From assembly GCA_934646175.1 (NCBI GenBank), contig CAKUEI010000035.1, positions 1-16,408 of the forward strand: a DNA stretch of 16,408 bases. The letters run 5' to 3'. The position numbers and the translations under genes were made by a program. Under the pieces are notes generated by a model that was given only the letters and a program-made list of their open reading frames with translations, had not been told where the DNA came from and ran no database searches. Shown one piece after another: positions 1 to 7,461 of the stretch (position 1 is the stretch's first letter; every line of letters begins with the position of its first letter). Source of the DNA: an uncultured Oscillospiraceae bacterium. GTDB taxonomy: Bacteria; Bacillota; Clostridia; Oscillospirales; Oscillospiraceae.

Positions 1-72
1 GACTCGAACCGGCACGCTGTCGCCAGCGGTGGATTTTGAGTCCACTACGTCTACCAATTCCATCACACCGGC
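1..72 (-). tRNA. tRNA-Leu (anticodon CAA), partial: 3' end outside the window
   Basis: Read on the minus strand, the sequence starts with the acceptor 5' half GCCGGTG and has the class II D-arm core (GGAATTGGTAGACG). The anticodon stem GTGGA/TCCAC holds loop CTCAAAA, giving anticodon CAA, which reads the Leu codon UUG. A long variable arm follows (CGCTG-GCGA-CAGCG), as expected for tRNA-Leu. The T-arm begins (GCCGG TTCGAGT), and the rest of the T-stem, the acceptor 3' half and any CCA lie beyond position 1. It has its own promoter just upstream (85-113) and is divergent from the lipoprotein operon. The identity is clear from the anticodon loop and variable arm. Confidence 0.95.
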
Positions 73-84
73 AGTGCATTTATC

Positions 85-113
85 ATTATACCGGACAGAT
101 GGGAAAAAAACAA
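85..113 (-). promoter_or_regulatory. Sigma-A-type promoter of tRNA-Leu
   Basis: On the minus strand a TTGTTT -35 box (108-113) is followed after 17 nt by a perfect TATAAT -10 box (85-90). Transcription would start near position 78, about 6 nt before the tRNA 5' end at 72. The spacing and the perfect -10 make this a strong candidate. Start-site placement is inferred. Confidence 0.8.
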
Positions 114-136
114 GAGGGGAAAGGATTTTTTTGTTC

Positions 137-166
137 TTTACCCCGCGATACGGATTGTGGTATGAT
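137..166 (+). promoter_or_regulatory. Promoter of the lipoprotein/two-component operon
   Basis: A TATGAT -10 (161-166) preceded by TGG (extended -10 element) lies 18 nt downstream of a TTTACC -35-like box (137-142). The predicted start near 173 leaves a 5' untranslated region of about 40 nt before the ATG at 212. It diverges from the tRNA-Leu promoter. Confidence 0.6.
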
Positions 167-211
167 ACAAAAGAACCATCATGCGCATACATGCGAAACG
201 GAGGGGAAGAA

Positions 212-1564
212 ATGAAAAAACGCTGGATGATCGCGGCCGGTCTGGCCCTTTGCCTTGTGTGCCTGACGGGGTGCTTTTTGAAGCCGGCGGAGGCCATGTA
301 TACCCTCCCGGCCGCATCGGAGGATTTTACCGATCTGCAGGCCAAGATCAACCGGGTGCAGACCGAGCTCAGCGGGGAGTCTGCCGGGGCGGTGGAGTAC
401 GCCGCGCCCCTGCAGGGGGACAATACCCAGACCATTCAGCTGCAGGATATGGACGGGGACGGCGAGCAGGAAAGTGCAGTGGCCTTTTTCAGGGTGGCCG
501 GGGCGGAAAAGCCCCTGCGCATTTATATTTTCCGTCAGAACGAGAACACGGGCTATGAGGTGTCCACCGTGATCGAGGGGGATGGAAGCGCGATAAACTC
601 CATCTACTATGCCGACCTGGACGATAAGCCCGGGAAGGAACTGGTGGTGAGCTGGCAGATGAGCGAGGATGTGTTCCTGCTGTCGGCCTACTCCGTGCAG
701 GGAAAGGAACCGTCGGAGCTGATGAAGGCGGCCTATTCCAGTCACTATGAGGTGATGGACATTGACCGGGACGGTCGGAGCGAGGTGCTTCTGGTGCAGA
801 TGGACCCGGCGGAGGAGGACTGCGTTCAGCTTTATGACTATCAGGGGGGCCATATGGTGAACACGGCGTCCGCCCGGCTTTCTCAGGGGGTAAACACCCT
901 GTTCCATGCCAAGAGCAACTATGTTTCCGGGATGCTTCCTGCCCTTTATGTCACGTCCTATTACGGCGAGGAGGAGCTGATCACCGACATTTTCGTCATG
1001 ACCGCGAACCAGCTGGAAAACGTGACGCTGAACCCGGAGAGCGGCATCAGCGAAAGCACCATCCGCGCCACGGCGGACGTGGAGGCCGTGGACATCAACC
1101 AGGACTATATTCTGGAACTGCCGCGGATGGCTCCCATGGCCACTACCTCGGCGGTGGAGGTATTTTACACCACCACCTGGGAGCAGTATGACAAAAAAGG
1201 GAAGGCGAAGGCGGTGAGCACCACCTTCCACAATACGAAAGACGGATGGTACCTGGAGCTTCCAGACAGCTGGGAGGGCCGGGCGGCGGTACAGCGCAGC
1301 GATATGGTGACCAGCAACGACAGCCAGCGGGCCATCACCTTCGGCACGCTGGACGAAACGACCGGAAAGCTGGAACCGTTTTTGACCGTTTATCGCTTCA
1401 CCGGAAATAACCGGATGGTGCGGGCCTCCCGGGGAAACCGGTTTATCCTGAAGGAAAACAGCGACGAGATCTTCGCCGCGGAATTTTATAACAGCGGGTG
1501 GGACTGCGGCCTCAATCAGGAGAGCCTGAAGGAGCGTTTTCACCTGATCCTGGCGGAATGGTAA
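212..1564 (+). CDS. Putative secreted lipoprotein with DxDGD-type (FG-GAP/VCBS-like) repeats
   Basis: The product has about 450 residues. I chose the ATG at 212 because GGAGGGG sits 5 nt upstream and translation then opens with a classic lipoprotein signal: MKKR, a hydrophobic stretch at 8-18, and lipobox LTGC with the lipidated Cys at 21. It should be exported and anchored on the outer face of the membrane. Three acidic segments, D79-E87 (DMDGDGEQE), D135-E143 and D183-E191 (DIDRDGRSE), recur about every 50 residues and are each followed by hydrophobic beta-strand-like residues. They resemble the calcium-binding loops of FG-GAP/VCBS beta-propellers. I recognise no enzyme motif. The stop is 13 nt before the response regulator gene, so the three genes are likely one transcript. 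Inference: a sensory or accessory partner of the kinase encoded two genes downstream. An in-frame ATG much further upstream (inside the tRNA gene) is not credible. Confidence 0.75.
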   Translation: MKKRWMIAAGLALCLVCLTGCFLKPAEAMYTLPAASEDFTDLQAKINRVQTELSGESAGAVEYAAPLQGDNTQTIQLQDMDGDGEQESAVAFFRVAGAEKPLRIYIFRQNENTGYEVSTVIEGDGSAINSIYYADLDDKPGKELVVSWQMSEDVFLLSAYSVQGKEPSELMKAAYSSHYEVMDIDRDGRSEVLLVQMDPAEEDCVQLYDYQGGHMVNTASARLSQGVNTLFHAKSNYVSGMLPALYVTSYYGEEELITDIFVMTANQLENVTLNPESGISESTIRATADVEAVDINQDYILELPRMAPMATTSAVEVFYTTTWEQYDKKGKAKAVSTTFHNTKDGWYLELPDSWEGRAAVQRSDMVTSNDSQRAITFGTLDETTGKLEPFLTVYRFTGNNRMVRASRGNRFILKENSDEIFAAEFYNSGWDCGLNQESLKERFHLILAEW

Positions 1565-1577
1565 GGAGGGGATCTGA

Positions 1578-2264
1578 TTGAAAAAAGTACTGGTGCTGGA
1601 GGATGAGGAGAACATCCGCAGCTTTGTGGTGATCAATCTGAAGCGGGCCGGGTACGAGGCTGTGGAGGCCGACACCGGCGAGATGGCATTGGAAAAGCTG
1701 AAGCAGAATCCCGACATCAAGGTGGCCCTTCTGGACATCATGCTGCCGGACATCGACGGCTTTGAGGTCTGCCGCCGCATCCGCGCCACCGATAACAACA
1801 TCGGCATCATCATGCTGACGGCGCGGACCCAGGAGATGGACAAGGTGACCGGCCTGATGACCGGCGCGGACGACTATATGACAAAGCCCTTCTCCACCGC
1901 GGAGCTGACAGCGCGCATCGATGCGCTGTTCCGCCGGGTGGGGGGCACGACGGCCAAGGAGAATAATGAGATCTCCCAGTCACCCTTCCTGCTGAACACC
2001 CGGAACCGCACGCTGGAGAAAAACGGTGACCGCATCAAGCTCACCCAGGTGGAGTATTCCATCATGAAGCTGTTCATGGAAAACCCCGGAAAGGCCCTTT
2101 CGCGGGAAGAGATCCTGGACGCAGTCTGGGGCAAGGAGTATCTGGGCGAGCTGAAGATCGTGGACGTGAACATCCGCCGGCTGCGGATCAAGATCGAGGA
2201 CGACGCGCAGAACCCCGCCTATATCACCACGGTGTGGGGCTACGGCTATAAGTGGGGGCTGTGA
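1578..2264 (+). CDS. OmpR/PhoB-family two-component response regulator
   Basis: The product is a 228-residue DNA-binding response regulator. It starts with TTG at 1578, preceded by a strong AAGGAGGG at 1563-1570. The receiver domain covers about 1-120, with acidic pocket E8-D9-E10, phospho-acceptor D53 (in LLDIMLPD), switch T81 and conserved K103 (in TKPF). The winged-helix effector domain covers about 130-228, with the family's RRLRIKIE recognition region and a C-terminal TVWGYGYKW hairpin. It is expected to be phosphorylated on D53 by the kinase encoded immediately downstream, whose ATG overlaps this gene's TGA by one base. Its target promoters cannot be read from the window, and specific orthologue names such as PhoP or WalR would be guesses. 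Confidence 0.93.
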   Translation: MKKVLVLEDEENIRSFVVINLKRAGYEAVEADTGEMALEKLKQNPDIKVALLDIMLPDIDGFEVCRRIRATDNNIGIIMLTARTQEMDKVTGLMTGADDYMTKPFSTAELTARIDALFRRVGGTTAKENNEISQSPFLLNTRNRTLEKNGDRIKLTQVEYSIMKLFMENPGKALSREEILDAVWGKEYLGELKIVDVNIRRLRIKIEDDAQNPAYITTVWGYGYKWGL

Positions 2265-3697
2265 TGGCCGGTAAGGAGAATTTACTCCAGCGCTCCATGA
2301 AGATCCGCGGCATCCGCAAGCGGTGGATGTGGAGCAGCGTGGGCGTGGTGCTGCTGATCGTGGTGCTGGCGGTGGTGGCCTTTTCGCTGGCCATGTCCAG
2401 CTATTACTACACCAGCATGATGTCCGGACTGGAGCTGCACGCGGATCAGGCGGCGGGGTACTTCACCAATTATGAATCTCAGGGGGAGTTCAACCAGTAC
2501 GCCCAGCGCTATGTATCCAGCTTTGCGGAGAAAAACGTGCTGGAGCTGCAGTTCATCACCCCAACGGGGCAGATCCACTATTCCAGCTCCGGTCTGACGG
2601 CAGGTACCCGGCCGGGCACCCAGGACATCACCCTGGCACAGGAGACCCACACCACCCAGAGCTGGACGGGACGGGACCCAAAGACCGGCGAGCGGGTGAT
2701 GGCGGTGACCTCTCCCATCCTCTATAACGACCAGCTGGTGAGCATGGCACGGGTGGTGACCTCCCTAAAAGCGGTGGACCGGCAGCTGGCCCGGATGGTG
2801 GTTATGGTGTGCGCCCTGGGAGCGGCCATTATGGCCATCGTCTATTTCTCCAACCTGTTTTTCGTCCGGTCCATCGTAGAACCGGTGGCCCGGGTGACGG
2901 AGACGGCGCGGATGATCGCCGAGGGAAGCTACGGCATTCAAATCGAAAAACGCTATGACGACGAGGTGGGCGAGCTGGTGGATGCCATCAACGACATGTC
3001 CACCAAGATCGCCCAATCGGAAAAGACACAGACGGAGTTCATCTCCAGCGTATCCCATGAGCTGCGCACTCCCCTGACCGCCATCAACGGCTGGGCGGAG
3101 ACCATTATGAACGGCGAGGTGCGGGACGCGGGGGACGTGCGGAAGGGTATGGGCATCATCGTTTCCGAGGCGCGGCGCCTGACCAACATGGTGGAGGAAC
3201 TGCTAGAATTTTCCCGCATTGAGGACGGGCGGTTCACCCTGTCCATGGAGCCCATGGACATCAAGGCCGAGCTGGAGGACGCCGTTTACACCTACAAGGA
3301 GTTTTTCCGCCGGGAGGGCATCGTGCTGGAGCACACCGACTGCCCGGAGGAATTTGCGCCCCTGTCCGGCGATCCCCAGCGCCTGCGGCAGGTGTTCTGC
3401 AACCTTTTGGACAACGCCGCCAAGCACGGCGGCAGCGGCAAGCGCATCGAGACCTCCATCGCGGCGGGGGACCACGAGGTGATCATCAAGGTGCGCGACT
3501 TCGGCCCCGGCATCCCGGAAAGCGAGCTTCCCCTGGTGACCCAGAAGTTCTATAAGGGAAGCTCCAAGGCCCGGGGCAGCGGCATCGGCCTTGCGGTGTG
3601 CGAAGAGATCGTGACCAGGCACGGCGGACAGCTGGAGATCGGCAACGCCCCAGGGGGCGGCTGCGTGGTGACCATCCATCTGCCAACTGGAACATAA
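2264..3697 (+). CDS. HAMP-domain membrane sensor histidine kinase
   Basis: The product has 477 residues. I chose the ATG at 2264 because it overlaps the regulator's stop as TGATG, typical of translational coupling; an in-frame GTG at 2252 is the alternative. Order of parts: TM1 about 22-46, an extracytoplasmic sensor region of about 130 residues, TM2 about 178-201, HAMP about 202-250, and a HisKA helix with phospho-acceptor H265 in SHELRTP. The HATPase_c domain has the N box (NLLDNAAKHG, about 380-389), G1 (DFGPGIP, 412-418), the F box (QKFYKGSS) and G2 (GSGIGLA). All catalytic boxes are intact. The organisation is that of the PhoR/WalK type. The sensor region may be a small Cache/PAS-like fold, but I cannot assign a ligand. 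The preceding lipoprotein gene suggests an envelope signal. Confidence 0.93.
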   Translation: MAGKENLLQRSMKIRGIRKRWMWSSVGVVLLIVVLAVVAFSLAMSSYYYTSMMSGLELHADQAAGYFTNYESQGEFNQYAQRYVSSFAEKNVLELQFITPTGQIHYSSSGLTAGTRPGTQDITLAQETHTTQSWTGRDPKTGERVMAVTSPILYNDQLVSMARVVTSLKAVDRQLARMVVMVCALGAAIMAIVYFSNLFFVRSIVEPVARVTETARMIAEGSYGIQIEKRYDDEVGELVDAINDMSTKIAQSEKTQTEFISSVSHELRTPLTAINGWAETIMNGEVRDAGDVRKGMGIIVSEARRLTNMVEELLEFSRIEDGRFTLSMEPMDIKAELEDAVYTYKEFFRREGIVLEHTDCPEEFAPLSGDPQRLRQVFCNLLDNAAKHGGSGKRIETSIAAGDHEVIIKVRDFGPGIPESELPLVTQKFYKGSSKARGSGIGLAVCEEIVTRHGGQLEIGNAPGGGCVVTIHLPTGT

Positions 3698-3709
3698 GTT
3701 CGAAAACCG

Positions 3710-3738
3710 TTGCATTTCCCCCTGCGGCATGATACAAT
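3710..3738 (+). promoter_or_regulatory. Sigma-A-type promoter of the DUF1385-prmC-recA gene cluster
   Basis: TTGCAT (3710-3715) and TACAAT (3733-3738) are separated by exactly 17 nt. The site lies between the kinase stop codon and the next gene and is the only clear promoter I see before the eight-gene run that ends at 10581. Confidence 0.75.
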
Positions 3739-3753
3739 AGAAGCGGAATTTAG

Positions 3754-3785
3754 CCGGTTTTCGGCCGGAAACGGGTCAAAACCGG
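3754..3785 (+). promoter_or_regulatory. Inverted repeat in the 5' leader of the DUF1385 gene
   Basis: CCGGTTTT (3754-3761) and AAAACCGG (3778-3785) are perfect complements around a 16-nt GC-rich loop that could fold further. No T-run follows, so it is not an ordinary terminator. It lies just downstream of the promoter and ends 5 nt before the ribosome binding site TAAGGAG (3791-3797). It could be an RNA hairpin or a repressor operator. Function is unknown. Confidence 0.45.
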
Positions 3786-3804
3786 AATGGTAAGGAGACC
3801 ATGC

Positions 3805-4779
3805 ATGGCAGAAGAAAAAGAGATGTGCTCTACCTTTAAGACCATGATCGGCGGTCAGGCACTGATCGAGGGCATTATGATGCGCGGGCCCAGCAAACAG
3901 TCCATCGTGGTGCGCAAGCCGGACGGCAGTATGGAGGTCAAGACTGAAGAGCTGAAACTGGTGAAGGCAAAGCACCCCATTTTGGGGCTTCCCCTGATTC
4001 GGGGGCCGGTGAACTTCATCGACTCCATGGTGAAGGGCGTGCAGGCCCTGATGTTCTCTGCGGAATTTTATCCGGAGGACGAGGAACAGGAAGAGCCTTC
4101 AAAGTTTGAAAAATGGCTGACGGAAAAGTTGGGGAACGAAAAGATGACCTCCCTGCTGATCGGCATTGCCGTTCTGGTGGGGGCGCTGTTCGCCATCGGG
4201 CTGTTCATGCTGCTGCCCACGGCGTTGGGAAGCGGATTCATGACGCTGCTGCCGGGGTTGCCCGGCTGGGTGCGTCATCTGTTCGAGGGCGTGGTGCGCA
4301 TTGCCCTGTTCATCGGCTATCTGGCCTTCTGCGCCCACACGAAGGACATCAAGCGAGTGTTCTCCTATCACGGGGCGGAGCATAAGACCATCTTCTGCTA
4401 TGAGCGGGGATTGGACCTGACGGTGGAGAACGTGCGGAAAATGCCGCGGCACCATCCCCGGTGCGGCACCAGCTTTCTGTTCGTAGTGATCGTGGTGGCC
4501 ATTCTGCTCTATTCCGTGCTCTTTTCCTTTGTGACGCCGCCCAATCTGGCGGTGCGGATGCTGATCCAGGTGGCGCTGATCCCCGTGATCGTAAGCATCA
4601 CCTATGAATTCAACCGTTTTGTGGGGCGGCACGACAATGCGCTGACCCGTTTTCTGGTGCGGCCGGGACTGTGGCTGCAGAATTTCACCACCTTCGAGCC
4701 GGACGACTCCATGATGGAGGTGGGCATCGAAGCTTTGAAGCAGGTGCTGCCCGAGGTGAAGGGCGAGGACGCGTGGTAA
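3805..4779 (+). CDS. DUF1385 family membrane protein (YqhQ-like)
   Basis: The product is a 324-residue integral membrane protein of unknown biochemical role. I chose the ATG at 3805 because TAAGGAG lies 7 nt upstream; an out-of-frame ATG sits at 3801. Family hallmarks seen are the N-terminal GGQALIEGIMMRGP stretch (16-29), HGAEHK (189-194) and HPRCGTS (217-223). Hydrophobic segments lie near 115-137, 160-178, 222-242 and 247-266. The His/Glu/Cys-rich conserved motifs look like a possible metal site, but that is inference. In Firmicutes this family is often found beside prmC, as here, where prmC starts 47 nt downstream. No truncation is apparent. Confidence 0.88.
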   Translation: MAEEKEMCSTFKTMIGGQALIEGIMMRGPSKQSIVVRKPDGSMEVKTEELKLVKAKHPILGLPLIRGPVNFIDSMVKGVQALMFSAEFYPEDEEQEEPSKFEKWLTEKLGNEKMTSLLIGIAVLVGALFAIGLFMLLPTALGSGFMTLLPGLPGWVRHLFEGVVRIALFIGYLAFCAHTKDIKRVFSYHGAEHKTIFCYERGLDLTVENVRKMPRHHPRCGTSFLFVVIVVAILLYSVLFSFVTPPNLAVRMLIQVALIPVIVSITYEFNRFVGRHDNALTRFLVRPGLWLQNFTTFEPDDSMMEVGIEALKQVLPEVKGEDAW

Positions 4780-4826
4780 CGCGCAGATCTTACGCAAAAC
4801 AATAACGAACCGATGGAGTGACCGTG

Positions 4827-5690
4827 ATGGCAACGACCTATAACAATCTCTATCTGGACACCCGGAAGCGGCTGCGGGCTGCGGGCGTGGACAACGCCCA
4901 GCTGGAAGCGCGGGAGCTGGTGTGCTACGGGGCGGAAAAGTCCCGGCAGCAGTTTTTGGCCGATATGCAGCTGTACGCCTCCACCGCCGTAGAGAAGCGG
5001 GTGGAGGAGCTGGTGGCCCGGCGGCTGTCCGGCGAGCCGGTGGCCTATATCGTGGGCGAATGGGAATTTTACGGCCTTCCCCTGGACATTTCCAGCGAGG
5101 TGCTGGTGCCGAGAATGGACACCGAGGTGCTGGCCGAGCGGGCCATTCTGGCTGCCCGGGCCGCGGGCGAGGGTGCGCGGGTCTTGGACCTTTGCTGCGG
5201 CAGCGGATGTGTGGGCCTTGCGGTGGCGGCCAACGCGCCGGAGTGCCGGGTGACGCTGGCGGACTGGTCCGACGGGGCTCTGCGGGTCTCAAAGCAGAAC
5301 ATCCGTCGGAATGAGATGAGCGCGCGGGTGATCTGCGTCCGGGCGGACGCTATGGAGGCCCCGTCCCCCTCTCTCGGAGACTTCGACGTGATCGCCTGCA
5401 ACCCGCCGTACATCCCCACGGGGGACATTGAAACGCTGGATGTGACCGTGAAGGACTACGAGCCTCACATGGCGCTGGACGGCGGTGAGGACGGACTGGA
5501 CTTTTACCGCACCATCTCCGCCCACTGGGGCAAGGCATTGCGAAAGGGCGGCAAGCTCATTTTCGAGGTGGGCATCTATCAGGCTCCCGATGTGGAGAGC
5601 CTGATGGCCCAGCACGGATTTACAGAGATCGAGACCTTTCAGGACACGGGCGGTATCTGGCGCGTGGTGGAAGGCACCACAGGCGACTAA
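4827..5690 (+). CDS. prmC: Peptide chain release factor N5-glutamine methyltransferase PrmC
   Basis: The product has 287 residues, the usual PrmC length. PrmC uses S-adenosylmethionine to methylate the Gln of the GGQ motif in release factors RF1 and RF2, which improves termination. An N-terminal helical release-factor-binding domain covers about 1-80. The conserved VPRMDTE (94-100) is followed by SAM motif I DLCCGSGC (121-128, two cysteines in place of the more usual G-T) and the catalytic NPPYIP (192-197) that binds the substrate glutamine. I chose the ATG at 4827, which has GGAG 8 nt upstream; GTG codons at 4818 and 4824 are in frame and possible. In many Firmicutes prfA (RF1) is adjacent, but here recA follows after 33 nt. 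Confidence 0.93.
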   Translation: MATTYNNLYLDTRKRLRAAGVDNAQLEARELVCYGAEKSRQQFLADMQLYASTAVEKRVEELVARRLSGEPVAYIVGEWEFYGLPLDISSEVLVPRMDTEVLAERAILAARAAGEGARVLDLCCGSGCVGLAVAANAPECRVTLADWSDGALRVSKQNIRRNEMSARVICVRADAMEAPSPSLGDFDVIACNPPYIPTGDIETLDVTVKDYEPHMALDGGEDGLDFYRTISAHWGKALRKGGKLIFEVGIYQAPDVESLMAQHGFTEIETFQDTGGIWRVVEGTTGD

Positions 5691-5723
5691 GACGGAATTC
5701 ACCCCATCAAGGAGGAGAAATAT

Positions 5724-6839
5724 ATGGCAGACAAGAAAAAATCAACCGTGGAATCGGCTGCCCCCGCATCAGATAAGAAGCGCGCGCTGGAGACCGCCAT
5801 GGCCCAGATCGAACGGGCCTACGGCAAAGGATCCATCATGCGCCTGGGTGAGAATGTGGGCGTGATGGTGGAGGCCATCCCCACCGGCTCTCTCTCACTG
5901 GATCTGGCGCTGGGTATCGGAGGCGTGCCCAAGGGGCGCATCATCGAGATCTACGGCCCGGAATCCTCCGGTAAGACCACACTGGCCCTGCACGTGCTGG
6001 CAGAGGCCCAGAAACGGGGCGGTGAGGTGGCCTTTATCGACGCCGAACACGCCCTGGACCCCACCTATGCCCGCGCCCTCGGTGTGGACATCGACTCCAT
6101 GCTCATCTCCCAGCCGGACACCGGTGAGCAGGGATTGGAGATCTGCGAGGCGCTGGTGCGCTCCGGCGCCATCGACGTGGTGGTAGTGGACTCCGTGGCT
6201 GCCCTGACCCCCCGGGCCGAGATCGAGGGCGACATGGGCGACAGCCATGTGGGTCTGCTGGCCCGGCTGATGAGTCAGGCCCTGCGGAAGCTGGCCGGCT
6301 CCATCGCCAAGACCAACTGCATTGTCATCTTCATCAACCAGCTGCGCGAAAAGGTGGGCGTGGTGTATGGCAACCCCGAGGTGACCACCGGTGGCCGGGC
6401 ACTGAAGTTCTATGCCTCTGTGCGCATTGATGTGCGGCGCATTGAATCCCTGAAAAACGGCAGCGAGATCATCGGCAACCGCACCCGGGCCAAGATCGTG
6501 AAGAATAAGGTGGCGCCCCCCTTCCGGGAAGCGGAGTTCGACATCATGTATGGCGAAGGCATCTCCAAGGTGGGCGAGCTGGTGGACCTGGGCGTGAAGT
6601 TGGATCTGGTGCAGAAGTCCGGCAGCTGGTTTTCCATGGGCGACGTGCGCCTGGGTCAGGGCCGCGACGCCGTGAAGCAGTATCTGAAGGATCATCCGGA
6701 GGAAGCGGACGCGCTGGAGGCGGAGATCCGGAAGAATTCCTTCAAACTCATGAGCTCTCAGGCCAAGGCGGCGGCCCGCGCCGCAGGACGTGCCGTGGAC
6801 ATTTCTGCGGACGACTTCGACGATGACGACGCTGAATAA
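5724..6839 (+). CDS. recA: Recombinase RecA
   Basis: The product is a full-length 371-residue RecA, the ATP-dependent strand-exchange protein and co-protease for LexA. The start is set by AAGGAGGAG 5-13 nt upstream. Walker A is GPESSGKT (78-85), Walker B is [10 protein letters not shown], and the conserved [15 protein letters not shown]-terminal segment is present. The DNA-binding loop regions ([30 protein letters not shown]) and the acidic C-terminal tail (DDFDDDDAE) are intact. Only 33 nt separate it from prmC. I find no GAAC-N4-GTTC LexA box or clear promoter there, so it is probably transcribed with the upstream genes. The regulator gene recX overlaps its 3' end. Confidence 0.98.
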   Translation: MADKKKSTVESAAPASDKKRALETAMAQIERAYGKGSIMRLGENVGVMVEAIPTGSLSLDLALGIGGVPKGRIIEIYGPESSGKTTLALHVLAEAQKRGGEVAFIDAEHALDPTYARALGVDIDSMLISQPDTGEQGLEICEALVRSGAIDVVVVDSVAALTPRAEIEGDMGDSHVGLLARLMSQALRKLAGSIAKTNCIVIFINQLREKVGVVYGNPEVTTGGRALKFYASVRIDVRRIESLKNGSEIIGNRTRAKIVKNKVAPPFREAEFDIMYGEGISKVGELVDLGVKLDLVQKSGSWFSMGDVRLGQGRDAVKQYLKDHPEEADALEAEIRKNSFKLMSSQAKAAARAAGRAVDISADDFDDDDAE

Positions 6840-7449
6840 GCTGGAGCCATCCAAGCGGAAAAAAGGGCGGTGGCTGTGCCATCTCTCGGACGGAAATTTG
6901 CTGCGGGTCAGCGAAAACGAAGTGGTGGCCTTTGCCCTTTATAGCGGAAAAGAGCTGGAGGAGGAGACGCTGGAAGCGCTCCAAAAGGCCGCGGAAAAGA
7001 GCAAGACGCGGGATACGGCGCTGAATCTGGTGTCCCTGCGGCCCATGTCCCGGAAAGAGCTGGTGAAAAAGCTGCTGGAGCGGGAGGTGCCGGAGGACGA
7101 GGCGGAGGAGACGGCGCAGTGGCTCACCTCCCTCGGACTTTTAAACGACGAAAGCTACGCCGCTCAAGTGGTGCGCCACTATAGCGCCAAGGGCTGCGGA
7201 AAGCGGAAGATTCAGGAGGAGCTTTACCGCAGGGGCGTCCCCCGGGAATACTGGGAGGCGGCCATGGAGGAACGGGAGGACCCGGCGGAGGCTGTGGACG
7301 CGTTCCTTGCCAAAAAACTGGGGGACGACTCGGCACCGGATCGGAAGACCCTCCAGAAAGTATCCAACGCGCTGGCCCGGAAAGGCTTCAGCTGGTCGGA
7401 GATCAGCGACGGGCTGCGCAGAAGAAAAGTAGAAATCCCCGACGATTAG
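6823..7449 (+). CDS. recX: Regulatory protein RecX
   Basis: The product has about 208 residues. RecX binds RecA filaments and modulates, usually inhibits, strand exchange. Homology is read from the repeated three-helix pattern: an [16 protein letters not shown] segment, then [17 protein letters not shown] and [21 protein letters not shown], then a C-terminal [20 protein letters not shown] segment. It directly follows recA, the standard context. The ATG at 6823 overlaps recA by 17 nt in another frame; an upstream in-frame ATG at 6790 would overlap it by 50 nt. Neither has a strong ribosome binding site, so the start is uncertain and expression may depend on translational coupling to recA. Confidence 0.87.
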   Translation: MTTLNKLEPSKRKKGRWLCHLSDGNLLRVSENEVVAFALYSGKELEEETLEALQKAAEKSKTRDTALNLVSLRPMSRKELVKKLLEREVPEDEAEETAQWLTSLGLLNDESYAAQVVRHYSAKGCGKRKIQEELYRRGVPREYWEAAMEEREDPAEAVDAFLAKKLGDDSAPDRKTLQKVSNALARKGFSWSEISDGLRRRKVEIPDD

Positions 7450-7461
7450 GAGCGCGAGATC

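Noticed and set aside
179..1843. A 554-codon minus-strand frame opposite the lipoprotein gene
   Set aside because: Its low-complexity, His/Gly/Arg-rich translation, lack of a ribosome binding site and overlap of two well-supported genes mark it as a shadow.
4806..4818. CGAAC followed by GGAG as a possible LexA half-site before prmC
   Set aside because: Only one half matches. The second half lacks GTTC and overlaps the ribosome binding site.
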